Source: Saprolegnia diclina VS20 (Eukaryota > Oomycota > Saprolegniomycetes > Saprolegniales > Saprolegniaceae). Taken from it: a stretch of DNA of 55,228 nt. Below are positions 11,669-20,594 of the stretch, in pieces (positions within the stretch are counted from its first letter, which is position 1; the number at the start of each line of letters is the position of its first letter). Where the stretch lies: positions 66,350-121,577 of the forward strand of contig NW_008246071.1 in assembly GCF_000281045.1 (NCBI RefSeq), written 5' to 3'. The position numbers and the translations under genes are program-made. The notes beneath the pieces are model-generated. The model ran no database searches, was not told where the DNA came from, and worked only from the letters and a program-made list of their open reading frames with translations.

Positions 11669-11787
11669 GTTGCAGTTGCTGTTGTGGGAACAAGGTCGAA
11701 TTCAGAATGGCGACCCTGCAAGGTGTGTAATCACTACCTGCAGTGACACGCCGCATCCGGATGTCCGCATACGTATGCGCGACGTTG

Positions 11788-11818
11788 ATTGGTCGAAAAG
11801 ACCGTGCGGTGGACCAAT
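11788..11818. promoter_or_regulatory. Inverted CCAAT-box pair in divergent promoter
   Basis: ATTGGTC at 11788-11794 and its exact reverse complement GACCAAT at 11812-11818 lie between the phosphatase start (minus, 11668) and the CIR1 start (plus, 11861). CCAAT boxes are bound by NF-Y in eukaryotes. The paired arrangement would suit a bidirectional promoter. Function is inferred from position only. Confidence 0.4.
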
Positions 11819-11860
11819 GAGCGCAGTGGCAGAATCGAAACATCGGAAGAAAGGGACGCG

Positions 11861-13061
11861 ATGGGCGGTGGCATGAAGTTCCTCAACCTCAAGGGGTGGC
11901 ACCCTTCGAACAAGACCAACCAGAAGCGCATCTGGATCGCCGAGCAGAAGGCGCAGGCCAAGGTCGACGCCGAGAAGGACGCGGCCAACGAAATCAAGAA
12001 GGACGCGGAGCTCCTTCGCTTCCAGCAGGTCGACCTTGCCCGATGATGCTGGCAGAACCTCTCATGGCCCACGCAGATTGCAGCCTCCAAGGGTGACGTC
12101 GATGCGCACAAGCGCATTGACTCGCAGAAGGTCTCGTTCATGTACCAGCCGCCGCCGGGGCTCCAAAAGATCAACGAAAAGGTCGACGCGGGCGAGGCCG
12201 ACGACGCCGTCCTGGCCTTTCGCAGCAAGATCGAAAAGAAGGCTGCGGCCAAGGATGCGTCCAAGTCGCAGCGTAACCTCGAGCGATACGTCGGGCGTCG
12301 GCCCAATGAAGCCATCTCCATCAAGGATCAAGTTGGTACTGTTCTATTATCCATCGGCGATGTTCGCCCTTGACATCCTGTGCCATATGCTTGTAGAGCG
12401 CTTTCCCATGCTCAAGGATGCACCCGTCGAAGGCGAGTACACGGGCAACATCCGCGTCAACTTTCAACCCGTCGGTGTCAAGCTCCGGAACGTCAAGTGC
12501 ATCCGCTGCGGCGAGTGGGGCCATCAGTCGGGCGACCGCGAGTGCAGTCTTCGCGAGTTCAATCCCCTCGGTAGCCATCCTTTCTATTCACAACAGCAAA
12601 TAACGTTTGTGCATAGATGCTGCTCGGCAAGCCATGGAAGACCCGATGCAGCTCATCCAAAAGGTCCCATTTGGCTGCAAAAACAGGCGCCTCACGGTAT
12701 GCGTAGATGAACGCGTCGCGCAAGAACGACCTTGTGATGAAGTCGCTCCCGCTCGAGATGCGCACCGAGCTCTCGGGCGAGTTTGAGATCCTTCCGTCCG
12801 ACGACGACGACGCCGCCGCCGGTAGCAACAGTCGTGGAATTGACTTTGACTGCACGCTTGAGTAGATCCCGAGCGCGCGTACCTTGCGTCGCTCTCGTCC
12901 AAAGAAAAGAAGAAGCTGCTCAAAAAGCTCAAGGAAGAGACGGGCGAGTCCTCGTAAGCTCGATATCGTCATCCTCTCACTCATGTTCATGACGTAGGAA
13001 GAAGCGCAAGCACAAGAGTGAGAAGAAGGCCAAGAAGGAGTCCAAGCGCCATCGACACTAA
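11861..13061 (+). CDS. CIR1: CIR1-like (CIR_N domain) splicing-associated corepressor, 304 aa
   Basis: The protein opens with a CIR_N/CWC25-type domain, where the WHP motif in LKGWHPSNKTNQKRIW is followed by WIAEQKAQAK. It carries the family's mid-segment FMYQPPPGLQK. It also has the diagnostic CIR1 zinc knuckle KCIRCGEWGHQSGDREC, close to the human one. The tail is acidic, then DPERAYLASLSSKEKKKLL, then a Lys/His-rich end typical of spliceosome-associated proteins. Six introns (12029-12076, 12336-12396, 12571-12616, 12664-12706, 12822-12865, 12954-12997) give an exact frame. In animals CIR1 links RBPJ to histone deacetylases and also affects splicing. Oomycetes have no evident Notch pathway (general knowledge), so the splicing role is the likelier one here. 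Confidence 0.88.
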
Positions 13062-13092
13062 CTGTACAAGATATGCGTGTACAGTACTACCA

Positions 13093-14133
13093 TTACGCTG
13101 TCAGTCGGACGACCATCGCGTACTGGTTGGTGTGCACGGGGGCGAGGAGCGCAGCAGGGTCCACGGTCGCCTTGCGGCTCTGGAAGGGATTGAGCTGCGC
13201 CGAGATTGTATAGTGAAGGCGTCCACTGAGCGTCGTCGCGCTTGCCTCCAACGCCGTCAGGTCCCGGTGCAGATCGATGGCGCTGAAGCACGTGATAAGC
13301 AGCGGCTTGCGCGTCGCAAGGGCCATCGAGAGCGTCGGCGCCCAGAGCGAAGAGAGCGCAGGATGGCCCAGCCCTGGGTTGAAGAGCACAAATGCATTGG
13401 GCGACGGCGTCGACGGTGCCATCTCGTGGAAGAGCGAGCTGCTAAAACTCACGTGAACGGCATCGTCGCTGCTTTCGGGCGGAAGCTTCCGGAACACCGG
13501 AACGTGGTTGCCGACCATCTTGAGATGCACACGGTGTGGGTTCAAGACGCCCCACATGTGCTTGGGCATCGTCGCTTCGGCCCGGGCGCCCAGGACGTAC
13601 AGTGCCACACGTTCCTCGCTGGCGGCGCATAGGTCTATATGTAGGATCGTGAGGCTCTCAAACCTCGTCGACACGCTACCTGGAAGGTAATGATGGAGCG
13701 TCATGGGGTACGAGTACGCAGCCGAGAGCAAGCGGATCGCTGCAGGATCACTCAGAGGCGCATCGATCGCCGCCAATAGTGCTTCCCAGGAGGCGTACGT
13801 GTCCGACCCTTTGTGCGCCGCCACTAGAGGGATAGCATCCTGCATGAGACGTGCATTGAAGAGAAGATGCGCAATATTCGTACGTCTCTTGATGGCATCG
13901 TGGAGCGCGGGCGATTTGGCCGCATCGGCGTCGTCCTTGAGCGTCAGGAGCTTGGCGTGGGCGCCAGCATGGTCCCTTTCCAGCGTCGCTGCACAGGCCG
14001 GCGAGCATGCGAGCACATCGCCGCCCTTGCTGCCACCGCAGATCGGGCACGGGAAGCTCCAGTACGTCGGCGGTTGCGAACTAAAGCCTCGTATCGCCGG
14101 CCATCGGCGGCGCCAGACTCGACCAAGCGCCAT
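13093..14133 (-). CDS. MSS51-like mitochondrial protein with zinc-finger N-terminus, 346 aa
   Basis: This single-exon gene has an N-terminus (MALGRVWRRRWPAIRGFSS) rich in Arg and Ser without acids, as in a mitochondrial targeting signal. A compact Cys/His cluster follows (CPICGGSKGGDVLACSPAC), like the MYND-type finger of yeast MSS51. The C-terminal half looks like the MSS51 C-terminal domain: a segment on the pattern LTILHIDLCAAS, then the block AFVLFNPGLGHP, then PLLITCFSAID. In yeast, MSS51 activates COX1 translation. Whether this protein does so is unknown. It converges on CIR1 (31 bases between stops). A second MSS51_C protein lies 7 kb away with a different domain layout. Confidence 0.65.
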   Translation of the reverse strand: MALGRVWRRRWPAIRGFSSQPPTYWSFPCPICGGSKGGDVLACSPACAATLERDHAGAHAKLLTLKDDADAAKSPALHDAIKRRTNIAHLLFNARLMQDAIPLVAAHKGSDTYASWEALLAAIDAPLSDPAAIRLLSAAYSYPMTLHHYLPGSVSTRFESLTILHIDLCAASEERVALYVLGARAEATMPKHMWGVLNPHRVHLKMVGNHVPVFRKLPPESSDDAVHVSFSSSLFHEMAPSTPSPNAFVLFNPGLGHPALSSLWAPTLSMALATRKPLLITCFSAIDLHRDLTALEASATTLSGRLHYTISAQLNPFQSRKATVDPAALLAPVHTNQYAMVVRLTA

Positions 14134-14417
14134 TGCACTCGACTGTGATCCAGATGTACACTATATTCAACGATTTACACTATTTGAATGATTTTACCTA
14201 GCCGTGAGCCGCAACTTGTCGGCGCGCGTGTGCAAGGTGGCCAACCGGTGACAACGTCGAGTGCACGTGCACAAGCAGTAGAGGTATCTATCGGCCACCA
14301 AAGGAATCCAAGACAAAGTGTTTGAGCTATAGCATCAAATGAGCGTTTCGACTATATGACACTATTTACTTGTAAAAAACGTAATAGTGTGTGTGCGGCA
14401 GACCCAAAGACGAAGCG
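14134..14417. other. Divergent intergenic region MSS51-like / SMU1
   Basis: These 284 bases lie between two divergent starts and are moderately AT-rich towards SMU1. I see no further gene, no TATCCGG element and no clear CCAAT pair. Confidence 0.4.
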
Positions 14418-16162
14418 ATGGAGATTGCGGGCGAGGATGTCATCCGGCTCATGCAGCAGTTCCTGCGCGAGCACAAGCTGTACGAGACGCTGCACACGCT
14501 CCAGCGCGAGAGCCAAGTGACGCTGAACGCCGTCGACTCGGCGGATGCGCTCCTGAGTGACATCACCTTTGGCAAGTGGGACCGCGTTTTGCTGCAGACG
14601 CAGCACCTGCACCTGCCGACGCCCGTCATGGTCGACCTCTACGAGCAGATCGCGCTCGAGATGGCCGAGCTTGGCGAGTTTAGCGTTGCTAAGGAGCTTC
14701 TCACGTTGGCCGCGCCGCTCCAAGCGCTCAAGGAATCCGATATCACGCGCTTCAACCAGCTCGATCGCCTCACTGCACCACGGGCCACGTTCGACGCCAA
14801 AACGGCCTACGCCGGCGCGAGCAAGGAGACCAAGCGTGACGAGCTCGCGCATCGCATCAAGAAGCATGTGACGACGGTGCCGCCCTCGCGGCTCCTGACG
14901 CTCCTCGGGCAAGCGCTCAAGTTTCAGCAGCTCAGCGGCGTCCTCCCGTCCGAGCTCGATCTGTTCCAGAACGCGGCCAAGCGACTCAAGGTGGACCGCA
15001 CGGAAGAGAAGATCCAGGCACCCCACGGCAAGATCAAGTTCAGCAAGGCGTCGTGCCCGCAGACGGCGCAGTTTAGCGCCGACGGTACACGATATATATA
15101 TTCTCTTTTGCATGCTCATGACGCTGTGCAGGTAGCATGCTCATCACGGGCACGAAGGATGGGTTCGTCGAGGCATGGGACTTTGACAAGTGCGAGCTCA
15201 AGAAGGACCTCGAGTACCAAGCGCGGGTACGAGGCTGCACGCGTATGACGTCGCAGCCGACGCAATGCTAGGACGACTTTATGATGCACGAAGTGGGCGT
15301 GTCGGCCGAGGCGTTTAGCCGCGACGGCGATCTCCTCGCGACGGCCAGTGTGGACGGCAAGGTCAAGGTGTGGAAGATCTCGACCGGGCAGTGCCTCCGC
15401 CGCTTTGAACACGCGCACGGCAACAGTATTCACAGCATTTGCTTCTCGCGCGACGGCACCCAGCTCCTCACCTCGTCCTTCGACCAGCTCGTTCGGTACC
15501 AACCACTTCCTCCATGCTCCAGGCTTGCATCATGGATCCCGATATTAGGCTGCATGGGCTCAAGTCGGGCCAGACCCTCAAGGAGTTCCACGGCCACGAC
15601 GGATACGTCAACCACGCGGTCTTTTCGTCTGATGCGTCCAAGGTCATCTCGGCCTCGTGCGACGGCACGCTCAAGGTACGCCACGTCATTTCGCAGCAGT
15701 TGTTCTATCGCACTGTCGTAGATCTGGGATGTCAAGAGCGCGTCGTGTGTGGCGACGATGCGCCCGCCGCACGCCGCCGCCGGTGTCGAGATGGACGTGC
15801 TCAGCGTGCTCACTGTACCGACGCTCAAGGACGCATTGTTGCTCTGCACCCGTTCCAAAGCGCTACATTTGATCAACTTCCACGGCGACTCGCTGCGTGC
15901 GTTTGTCGATCCGTTCGATGCGATCGAACCGAAGGGCGACTTTGTCGGCGCCGTGCTCTCGCCGAAAGGCACGTTCCTCTACGGCCTCACGGAGAAGGGC
16001 TACGTGCTCTGCTTTGCGCTCGCAAGCGGGACCCTCGAGCACGCGATGCAGGTCTGCAACGGCGAAGTCTTTGGCATCGCCCACCACCCGCACCGCAACG
16101 TGCTCGCGACGTACGGCAACGATGGCTACGTGCGTCTCTGGACCGCCGGGAGTTTGGATTAA
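14418..16162 (+). CDS. SMU1: SMU1 WD40 splicing factor, 517 aa
   Basis: This is a spliceosomal B-complex protein that partners RED/IK. It begins with a LisH-CTLH module (DVIRLMQQFLREHKL, then LYEQIALEMAELGEF), then the conserved linker VPPSRLLTLLGQALKFQQ. Seven WD40 repeats follow, with family-specific stretches DGFVEAWDFDKCELKKDL, GKVKVWKISTGQCLRRFE, HGLKSGQTLKEFHGHDGY and the final GIAHHPHRNVLATYGNDGY. Four introns (15085-15131, 15227-15271, 15496-15548, 15676-15721) give an exact frame. Length and order match human SMU1 (513 aa) end to end. The start is the ATG in frame with the LisH helix. Confidence 0.95.
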
Positions 16163-16342
16163 TTCATAAAGAGAACCGCAGCGGGCGACGCCTCTAGGAA
16201 CATGGTGAAAACGATGGCTAGTGCAACGGGTCGGTGTACGGGCGACGGGGGGGCGTGTCTCGAGAGCGACCGACGCTGGCATCTCGAGATGATTGCCCGA
16301 TGCGTCCGGTACCACCTCGGACATCTACATGAACCGATGCAG

Positions 16343-17003
16343 TCAGATCGATCCAGGCCAAGCTACGGTGGAATCGAAAACCATGGACAGCGTCGGAACT
16401 GCAAACGTCGGTGGCGTCGCTGGACGTGCGTCGGCGCCTAAGATGCAATAAGTATTGTCCACCACCGACGGGGCGTGTACGAGGAGGACTCTCGGCAGTT
16501 GTGCGTGCGTCTTGGAGCGCTGCGACGATGCCGTAGACCAGCGGGATCTGGTTGTAGCGCGGGTCTTCCGCAACTGCAAGCTGTGAGTATGTATATTGAG
16601 GCTACGAGGACGACGTACTGTGGAGCTCGTGGGCGAGGAAGCGGCGCTGGAATGGGCGCTCGAGTGGCTGGCCCGACTCGGGCAGGAAGACCGAGAGCGT
16701 GTGGCGATACCCGTTATACTCCAAGTACTCGCGGATAAGTTCGTTGATGATCAGGTTTTCGTTCGAGAGCTTGGGCTTCACGCCGCCCTACTTGACAATC
16801 AGTGCAAATGACGGCGTGGCGGCCTCACACCTCGTCCAAGGCTTGGAAGATCTCGGCGCGCAGCCGCGCTTTGATCGGACCCAGCGAGCCCCGCGCTTCG
16901 AGCGTCTCCTTAAGCGCTACGCCAGACCGTCGTCTGAGCTTCGTCGGGTCATACGTGGCAGCCTACCGTCCTTCAGGTCGCCCAGCGAGAGCGTCTCGTC
17001 CAT
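16343..17003 (-). CDS. CEP20: CEP20/FOPNL (FOR20) centriolar satellite and basal body protein, 159 aa
   Basis: This is a small LisH/TOF-domain protein needed for ciliary basal-body assembly. The N-terminal helix (ALKETLEARGSLGPIKAR, then LRAEIFQALDE) and the LisH core (NENLIINELIREYLEYNGY, then SVFLPESGQP, then RRFLAHEL, then IPLVYGI) align closely with human FOPNL. Exons are 16967-17003, 16831-16916, 16619-16787, 16481-16573 and 16343-16437. The last intron (16438-16480) is a choice: reading through it would end the protein at 16218 instead. The start at 17003 is 31 bases from a TATCCGGA element. It indicates a flagellated organism. Confidence 0.88.
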
Positions 17004-17033
17004 GTTGCACTTTGATTTGAGATCCGGTTACCG

Positions 17034-17041
17034 TATCCGGA
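17034..17041. promoter_or_regulatory. TATCCGGA element upstream of CEP20
   Basis: The octamer lies about 31 bases upstream of the CEP20 start and between it and the divergent remnant at 17114. It is one of a set of recurring copies in this window (see findings). Confidence 0.4.
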
Positions 17042-17113
17042 AGATCGCATAAAAGCCAACTACCTGTGCATCTTGGTCAGATCCCAACGTTGCCGATGGT
17101 CCGGACCCGAGCG

Positions 17114-17290
17114 ATGACGCGGGCGCCCGACGTGGAGCTCACCGACGTCCAGCGCTACGAGGCCGCGCTTGCGCTCGTCAAGCCTCAGACGCTGGATCGA
17201 CCGGCGCGGCCAAGAAGAAGCTGTGGCGCGGTCGGCTGGATCGACCGGCGCGGCCAAGAAGAAGCTGTGGCGCGGAACCGGAGCATCCGG
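17114..17290 (+). pseudogene. Truncated gene start with frame-breaking 44-bp tandem repeat
   Basis: An ATG at 17114 opens a coding-like N-terminus (MTRAPDVELTDVQRYEAAL). It then runs into two copies of a 41-base block (17191-17231 and 17235-17275, period 44). The block in its best frame would encode STGAAKKKLWRG, but it is out of frame with the start, and a period of 44 shifts the frame again. The likeliest reading is a gene fragment broken by a small duplication. I do not recognise the family. A second TATCCGGA copy lies at 17306-17313. Confidence 0.4.
17191..17275. repeat. 44-bp direct tandem repeat, two copies
   Basis: Bases 17191-17231 repeat exactly as 17235-17275 with a 3-base spacer. 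The period of 44 is not a multiple of three. Confidence 0.85.
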
Positions 17291-17319
17291 TTAATCGCCT
17301 CTCATTATCCGGATTGTCA

Positions 17320-17880
17320 ACAGCAACGAATTCTGGGTCCTTGCGTGGGTCGCGCCATTGCTTGGCAGCTTGCAAGACCCAAAGCTCTTGGGAAATAAAA
17401 GACGTTGGCTCAAAAGTGTGCGCTTCATTGTCCGAGTACGTTGAAGATGCTATTATAGGATGTTGGCGCAAGCGATTTCCACTTGGACCAGCAGGGACAC
17501 ATGACAAAGTCCCAGGACCAAGGTTCAAGCTGCGCAATCGTGTCGTCCTGCTTTGCGAGACGGCTCTCTGCATGGAAGAGATCTACCTGGAGCTGCTCGA
17601 CAGGTTTCTTCATGGTGGCGTTGAAAGCGCATTTTGACATGGCTGTATTCAGTGGAATATAAACTACCCTTTCCCAAACGACGACTACACGGCTACACAC
17701 CTCGCACTAGGACCATTCGGGCAAAAGAGATGGGAAGCAGAATCAAGAATAAAGTCTGCGATCTGTGCAGATCAAAGATCCTTTATGGTGAAGTGACGGG
17801 GCTCTCGAGCAAAATCCCTCTGGCATGCGCGTAGCGGTATCGAACGTGGCGCTTCTTGGCTTCAGTCTCAAACGTCTCGC
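17320..17880. other. Stretch without a recognised gene
   Basis: Only short open frames are present. The most coding-like is on the minus strand near 17430-17640 (MKKPVEQLQVDLFHAES, followed by a short polar helix-like run). It has no partner exon I could join with confidence. It may be part of the decayed zone that includes the neighbouring F-box pseudogene. Confidence 0.3.
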
Positions 17881-17882
17881 TG

Positions 17883-19243
17883 TCAAGAGACGGCAGGACA
17901 TGACGCGAGTGCTTCGCCCAAGGCCAAGTAGCTGTGCACGGACAGCGGAGCGCCACCGAGAGTAAGGCTGGAGCCAAAATGGCTCGTCGTGCGAGGAAGA
18001 GCAGCCGCCAGCGCCATGACAGCTGCGTCGTTAATGGAGTCGTCTTTAAAGAGGATCGATGTGGCGCCGCGATGGATCCAGTCGGGCGCTGCATCGACCA
18101 AGATTCGGCGGGTTGCAATCGAAGGACAGAAAACCGAGCATTCGATCCATGCGAGCTCGTCGAGGATGCGTAGTTGGGAGATGCTGGCTGCAAGCAATTC
18201 CCACATATTCGAGGTGCGCGTCATGCGGACAAACGTGACGCGCCGAAGCGTCGAAGGGAGCACCACAGTCGTTGGCGACGGCCCATCGAGGAATCCATCA
18301 ACCAGTTCCATGTGTTCCAGCGCTGGAAGTGTCGACAGCGGGGGAAGAAGTTTGCAAAAGTCTTCGCTATCGCATTCGAGGCTGAGCGTGCGAAGCTTCG
18401 TGACGTCGAGGTGCTGCAGAAAGCGCACCAACACGGGCATGTCTTCTGGGTGCGTTGACACGCGTAAGCTTGTCAAACGAGAGAATGAGGGCGCGACGGC
18501 AAGGAGCGGCGCAAGGAGCCCGAGCCAAGGGAGACAAGCTCGAGACTCGAGAGTGCCGTGGTCTTGAGAAGCATCGGAACAAACGCTGGGTTCACCTCAT
18601 CTTCGGTCGCAAAGAACGAAAAGGCCAAGTGCTCTGCGTGGCCCGACGATAACCAACGGTCCAGAGTCGCGAAGTCGAACTCGAAGATATAGCAATCGAC
18701 GCTGATCGAGCGGACGCGGTGCGCCGGCGTCGTGACAGCCTCCATGATCTCTTCGGCTTCGGTCGCCTCTCTGACGTCGACAGCGACGAGGTTCGTACAC
18801 TCACGCAGAACGTCGCAGAGGTCCGGATAGTTAAAGAGCGCGTCGTTTTCAACTTGCTTGTAGTGTGTGATCTTGGCGCTCCACAGACGAAGCCACTCGA
18901 CGGCGTCGAGATCACTTAGTCGAGCAGCAAGCTAGGTCCCAGCGCTGGCGGGGAAAGATAAGCATCGCATCACCAGACCGGTGGCTGCAGATGTGATCAC
19001 ATCGAGGCGAAGCAGAGGCCAGAGCGCACCCAGAGGCTTTGGCTCCGTTGGCAGAACGTGATGTTGCGCGGCTTGTAGGAGCTCATGACGCGCGGCCAGC
19101 GCGATGCTGCGAGCCGACGCCGGGAGCACAGCGAGGAGGGCTTTCACGTCCTCGGCAGCAGGGACACACTGGACGATGACCACAAGGACGTGGTCGAGGT
19201 CCAGCACCGTCGACAAGGCCGCAGCTTGGCGCTTGTTGCTCAT
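17883..19243 (-). pseudogene. F-box/LRR-like gene with two disabling lesions
   Basis: From ATG 19243 the reading gives an F-box-like helix region (LDLDHVLVVIVQCV, then ALLAVLPASARS), then leucine-rich repeats (ALSSLELVSLGSG, TKLRTLSLECDSEDF, LRILDELAWIEC). Two breaks interrupt it. An in-frame TAG sits near 18932, with coding-like sequence continuing in the same frame beyond it (LAARLSDLDAVEWLRLW). A one-base frameshift sits near 18515-18525, where the frame hops to another good LRR stretch. No GT-AG pair removes either. The C-terminal end (…ALGEALASC) also stops abruptly. It is probably a recent pseudogene of a large oomycete F-box/LRR family, though sequencing errors could mimic this. Confidence 0.6.
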
Positions 19244-19893
19244 GCTGGATCGTTTGGTGTCCCGAAACTCTCCCTCCAATTCAATCTCAACACTATGAAA
19301 CTCAATCGTGTATTTCTCAAAATCGGTGCAAAAACACAAACTTTGACGTTGGGTATCAAGTACAACGCTGTCGTCGCCACCGACGAGTTGTACAATAGCA
19401 TTGCACAAAGCTCTCACCACGGATGCTCCTGGTCATGTGCAGCCGCAAGCATCCGATGTGGCTCCTGCAAAATGGCGCCAAATGTTCGTCGAGCGCCGGT
19501 GCAATCGAGTCAAGTGCGCTCAGGAGCAACGGCGACAGCTTGCGCCATGTGATGTGGCCAGTCCTGGGCATGCAGGCCAAGACATCGGTTTGGAAGATCA
19601 TTGCGAGGTTCGAGACGCACGAGCTGCCGACACCGACCAACAATTTGGAACGCGGTGACGACGTCAAGGCTGATACCAAGGTGTCACTGAGCGAGATGTA
19701 GTCGGGCGCTGTAGAAAGAAAACGACCTCGACGTCAGGACAGCGCAGTAAGAACACATCAATTGGGGATAGCACCAGCGCAGACGTTGATCCCCTTTTAC
19801 TGATGGCTTCGTACCACTTGAATGGTTGGGACCACACCGACGCCTTGTCGCCGACGATGTCAGATTTCCATTGCCTCCGACATCAACACTACG
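19244..19893. other. Stretch without a recognised gene
   Basis: Minus-strand open frames here (for example 19356-19679) have mixed composition and no motif I recognise. They could be further remains of the F-box/LRR family. The right end is the promoter region of the secreted repeat protein. Confidence 0.3.
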
Positions 19894-20313
19894 ATGCAGA
19901 TCCCCTTGCTCGCTATGCTGTGCGCCTTTGCGGTCGCTGGTGCTGCTCCAAACGACGCTGCACCGACCGATGGCGTGACCCCAAGCAACGATCCTCCAGC
20001 TCCAGCTGCCGAGGCCAACCCGAGCGGTGACGCCAAAGCCACTCCGAGCGACGAATGGGGCCGTGGCGGTGGTCGTGGCATGCATCGTGGCGGCGGCTGG
20101 GGTCATGGTCACTGGGGTCATGGTCGCTGGGGTCATGGTCGCTGGGGTCCCGGTCGTTGGGGACCTGGTCGTTGGGGTCCTGGTCGCTGGGGTCCAGGTG
20201 GCTGGGGTCCTGGTGGCTGGGGTCCTGGTGGCTGGGGTCCTGGTGGCTGGGGTCCTGGTGGCTGGTACCCCACATTGTGCGACCAGTGGGGCAACTGCGG
20301 TGGCGGCTGGTAG
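19894..20313 (+). CDS. Secreted Gly/Trp-rich tandem-repeat protein, 139 aa
   Basis: The protein begins with a clear signal peptide (MQIPLLAMLCAFAVAGAAP). A Pro/Ala/Asp-rich spacer follows. The rest is a run of short tandem repeats of the form WGHGRWGHGRWGPGRWGPGG, about a dozen units drifting from HGR to PGR to PGG. It ends with a small two-Cys tail (LCDQWGNC). It is a single exon. Such repeats suggest a structural extracellular or cell-wall protein. No enzyme domain is present. It lies alone between the F-box pseudogene and the 3' end of the MSS51_C-CS gene. Confidence 0.75.
   Translation: MQIPLLAMLCAFAVAGAAPNDAAPTDGVTPSNDPPAPAAEANPSGDAKATPSDEWGRGGGRGMHRGGGWGHGHWGHGRWGHGRWGPGRWGPGRWGPGRWGPGGWGPGGWGPGGWGPGGWGPGGWYPTLCDQWGNCGGGW
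20029..20270 (+). repeat. Short tandem repeat coding for WGPGG/WGHGR units
   Basis: A period of about 15 bases runs through the secreted-protein gene. The last four units (around 20205-20265) are nearly identical, which points to recent expansion. Confidence 0.75.
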
Positions 20314-20594
20314 TCGTAATTTCCTCTCAACACGATTTTTTCCTTGAGCGCTTGAAATACTTGTGCTTTGCACAATTTAGAAAGCACGTCGTCTACTTTT
20401 TCGCTGTGTTTAGTACAGTGACAGCCGTTGAACCTATTTTATTGCAGCTTTCCATTGCTCTAGGTATCAATACTGTATTTATATAAACGGGTTGTGGATA
20501 GGGTTGTCTCGGATCGTACGCAGCATAATCGTACGAACAAGGGATCGTATATAAACCATAGTCGGACGGTACCACCTCTTTCAACTCTAGAAAA
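20314..20594. other. Intergenic region, convergent
   Basis: This lies between the stops of the repeat protein (plus) and the MSS51_C-CS gene (minus). It is AT-rich with no gene seen. Confidence 0.4.

Noticed and set aside
16218-16448. CEP20 C-terminal extension through 16218
   Set aside because: Reading through adds an Arg/Thr-rich tail unlike the family. A 43-nt GTAC…TAG intron gives a more usual end at 16343. Not excluded.
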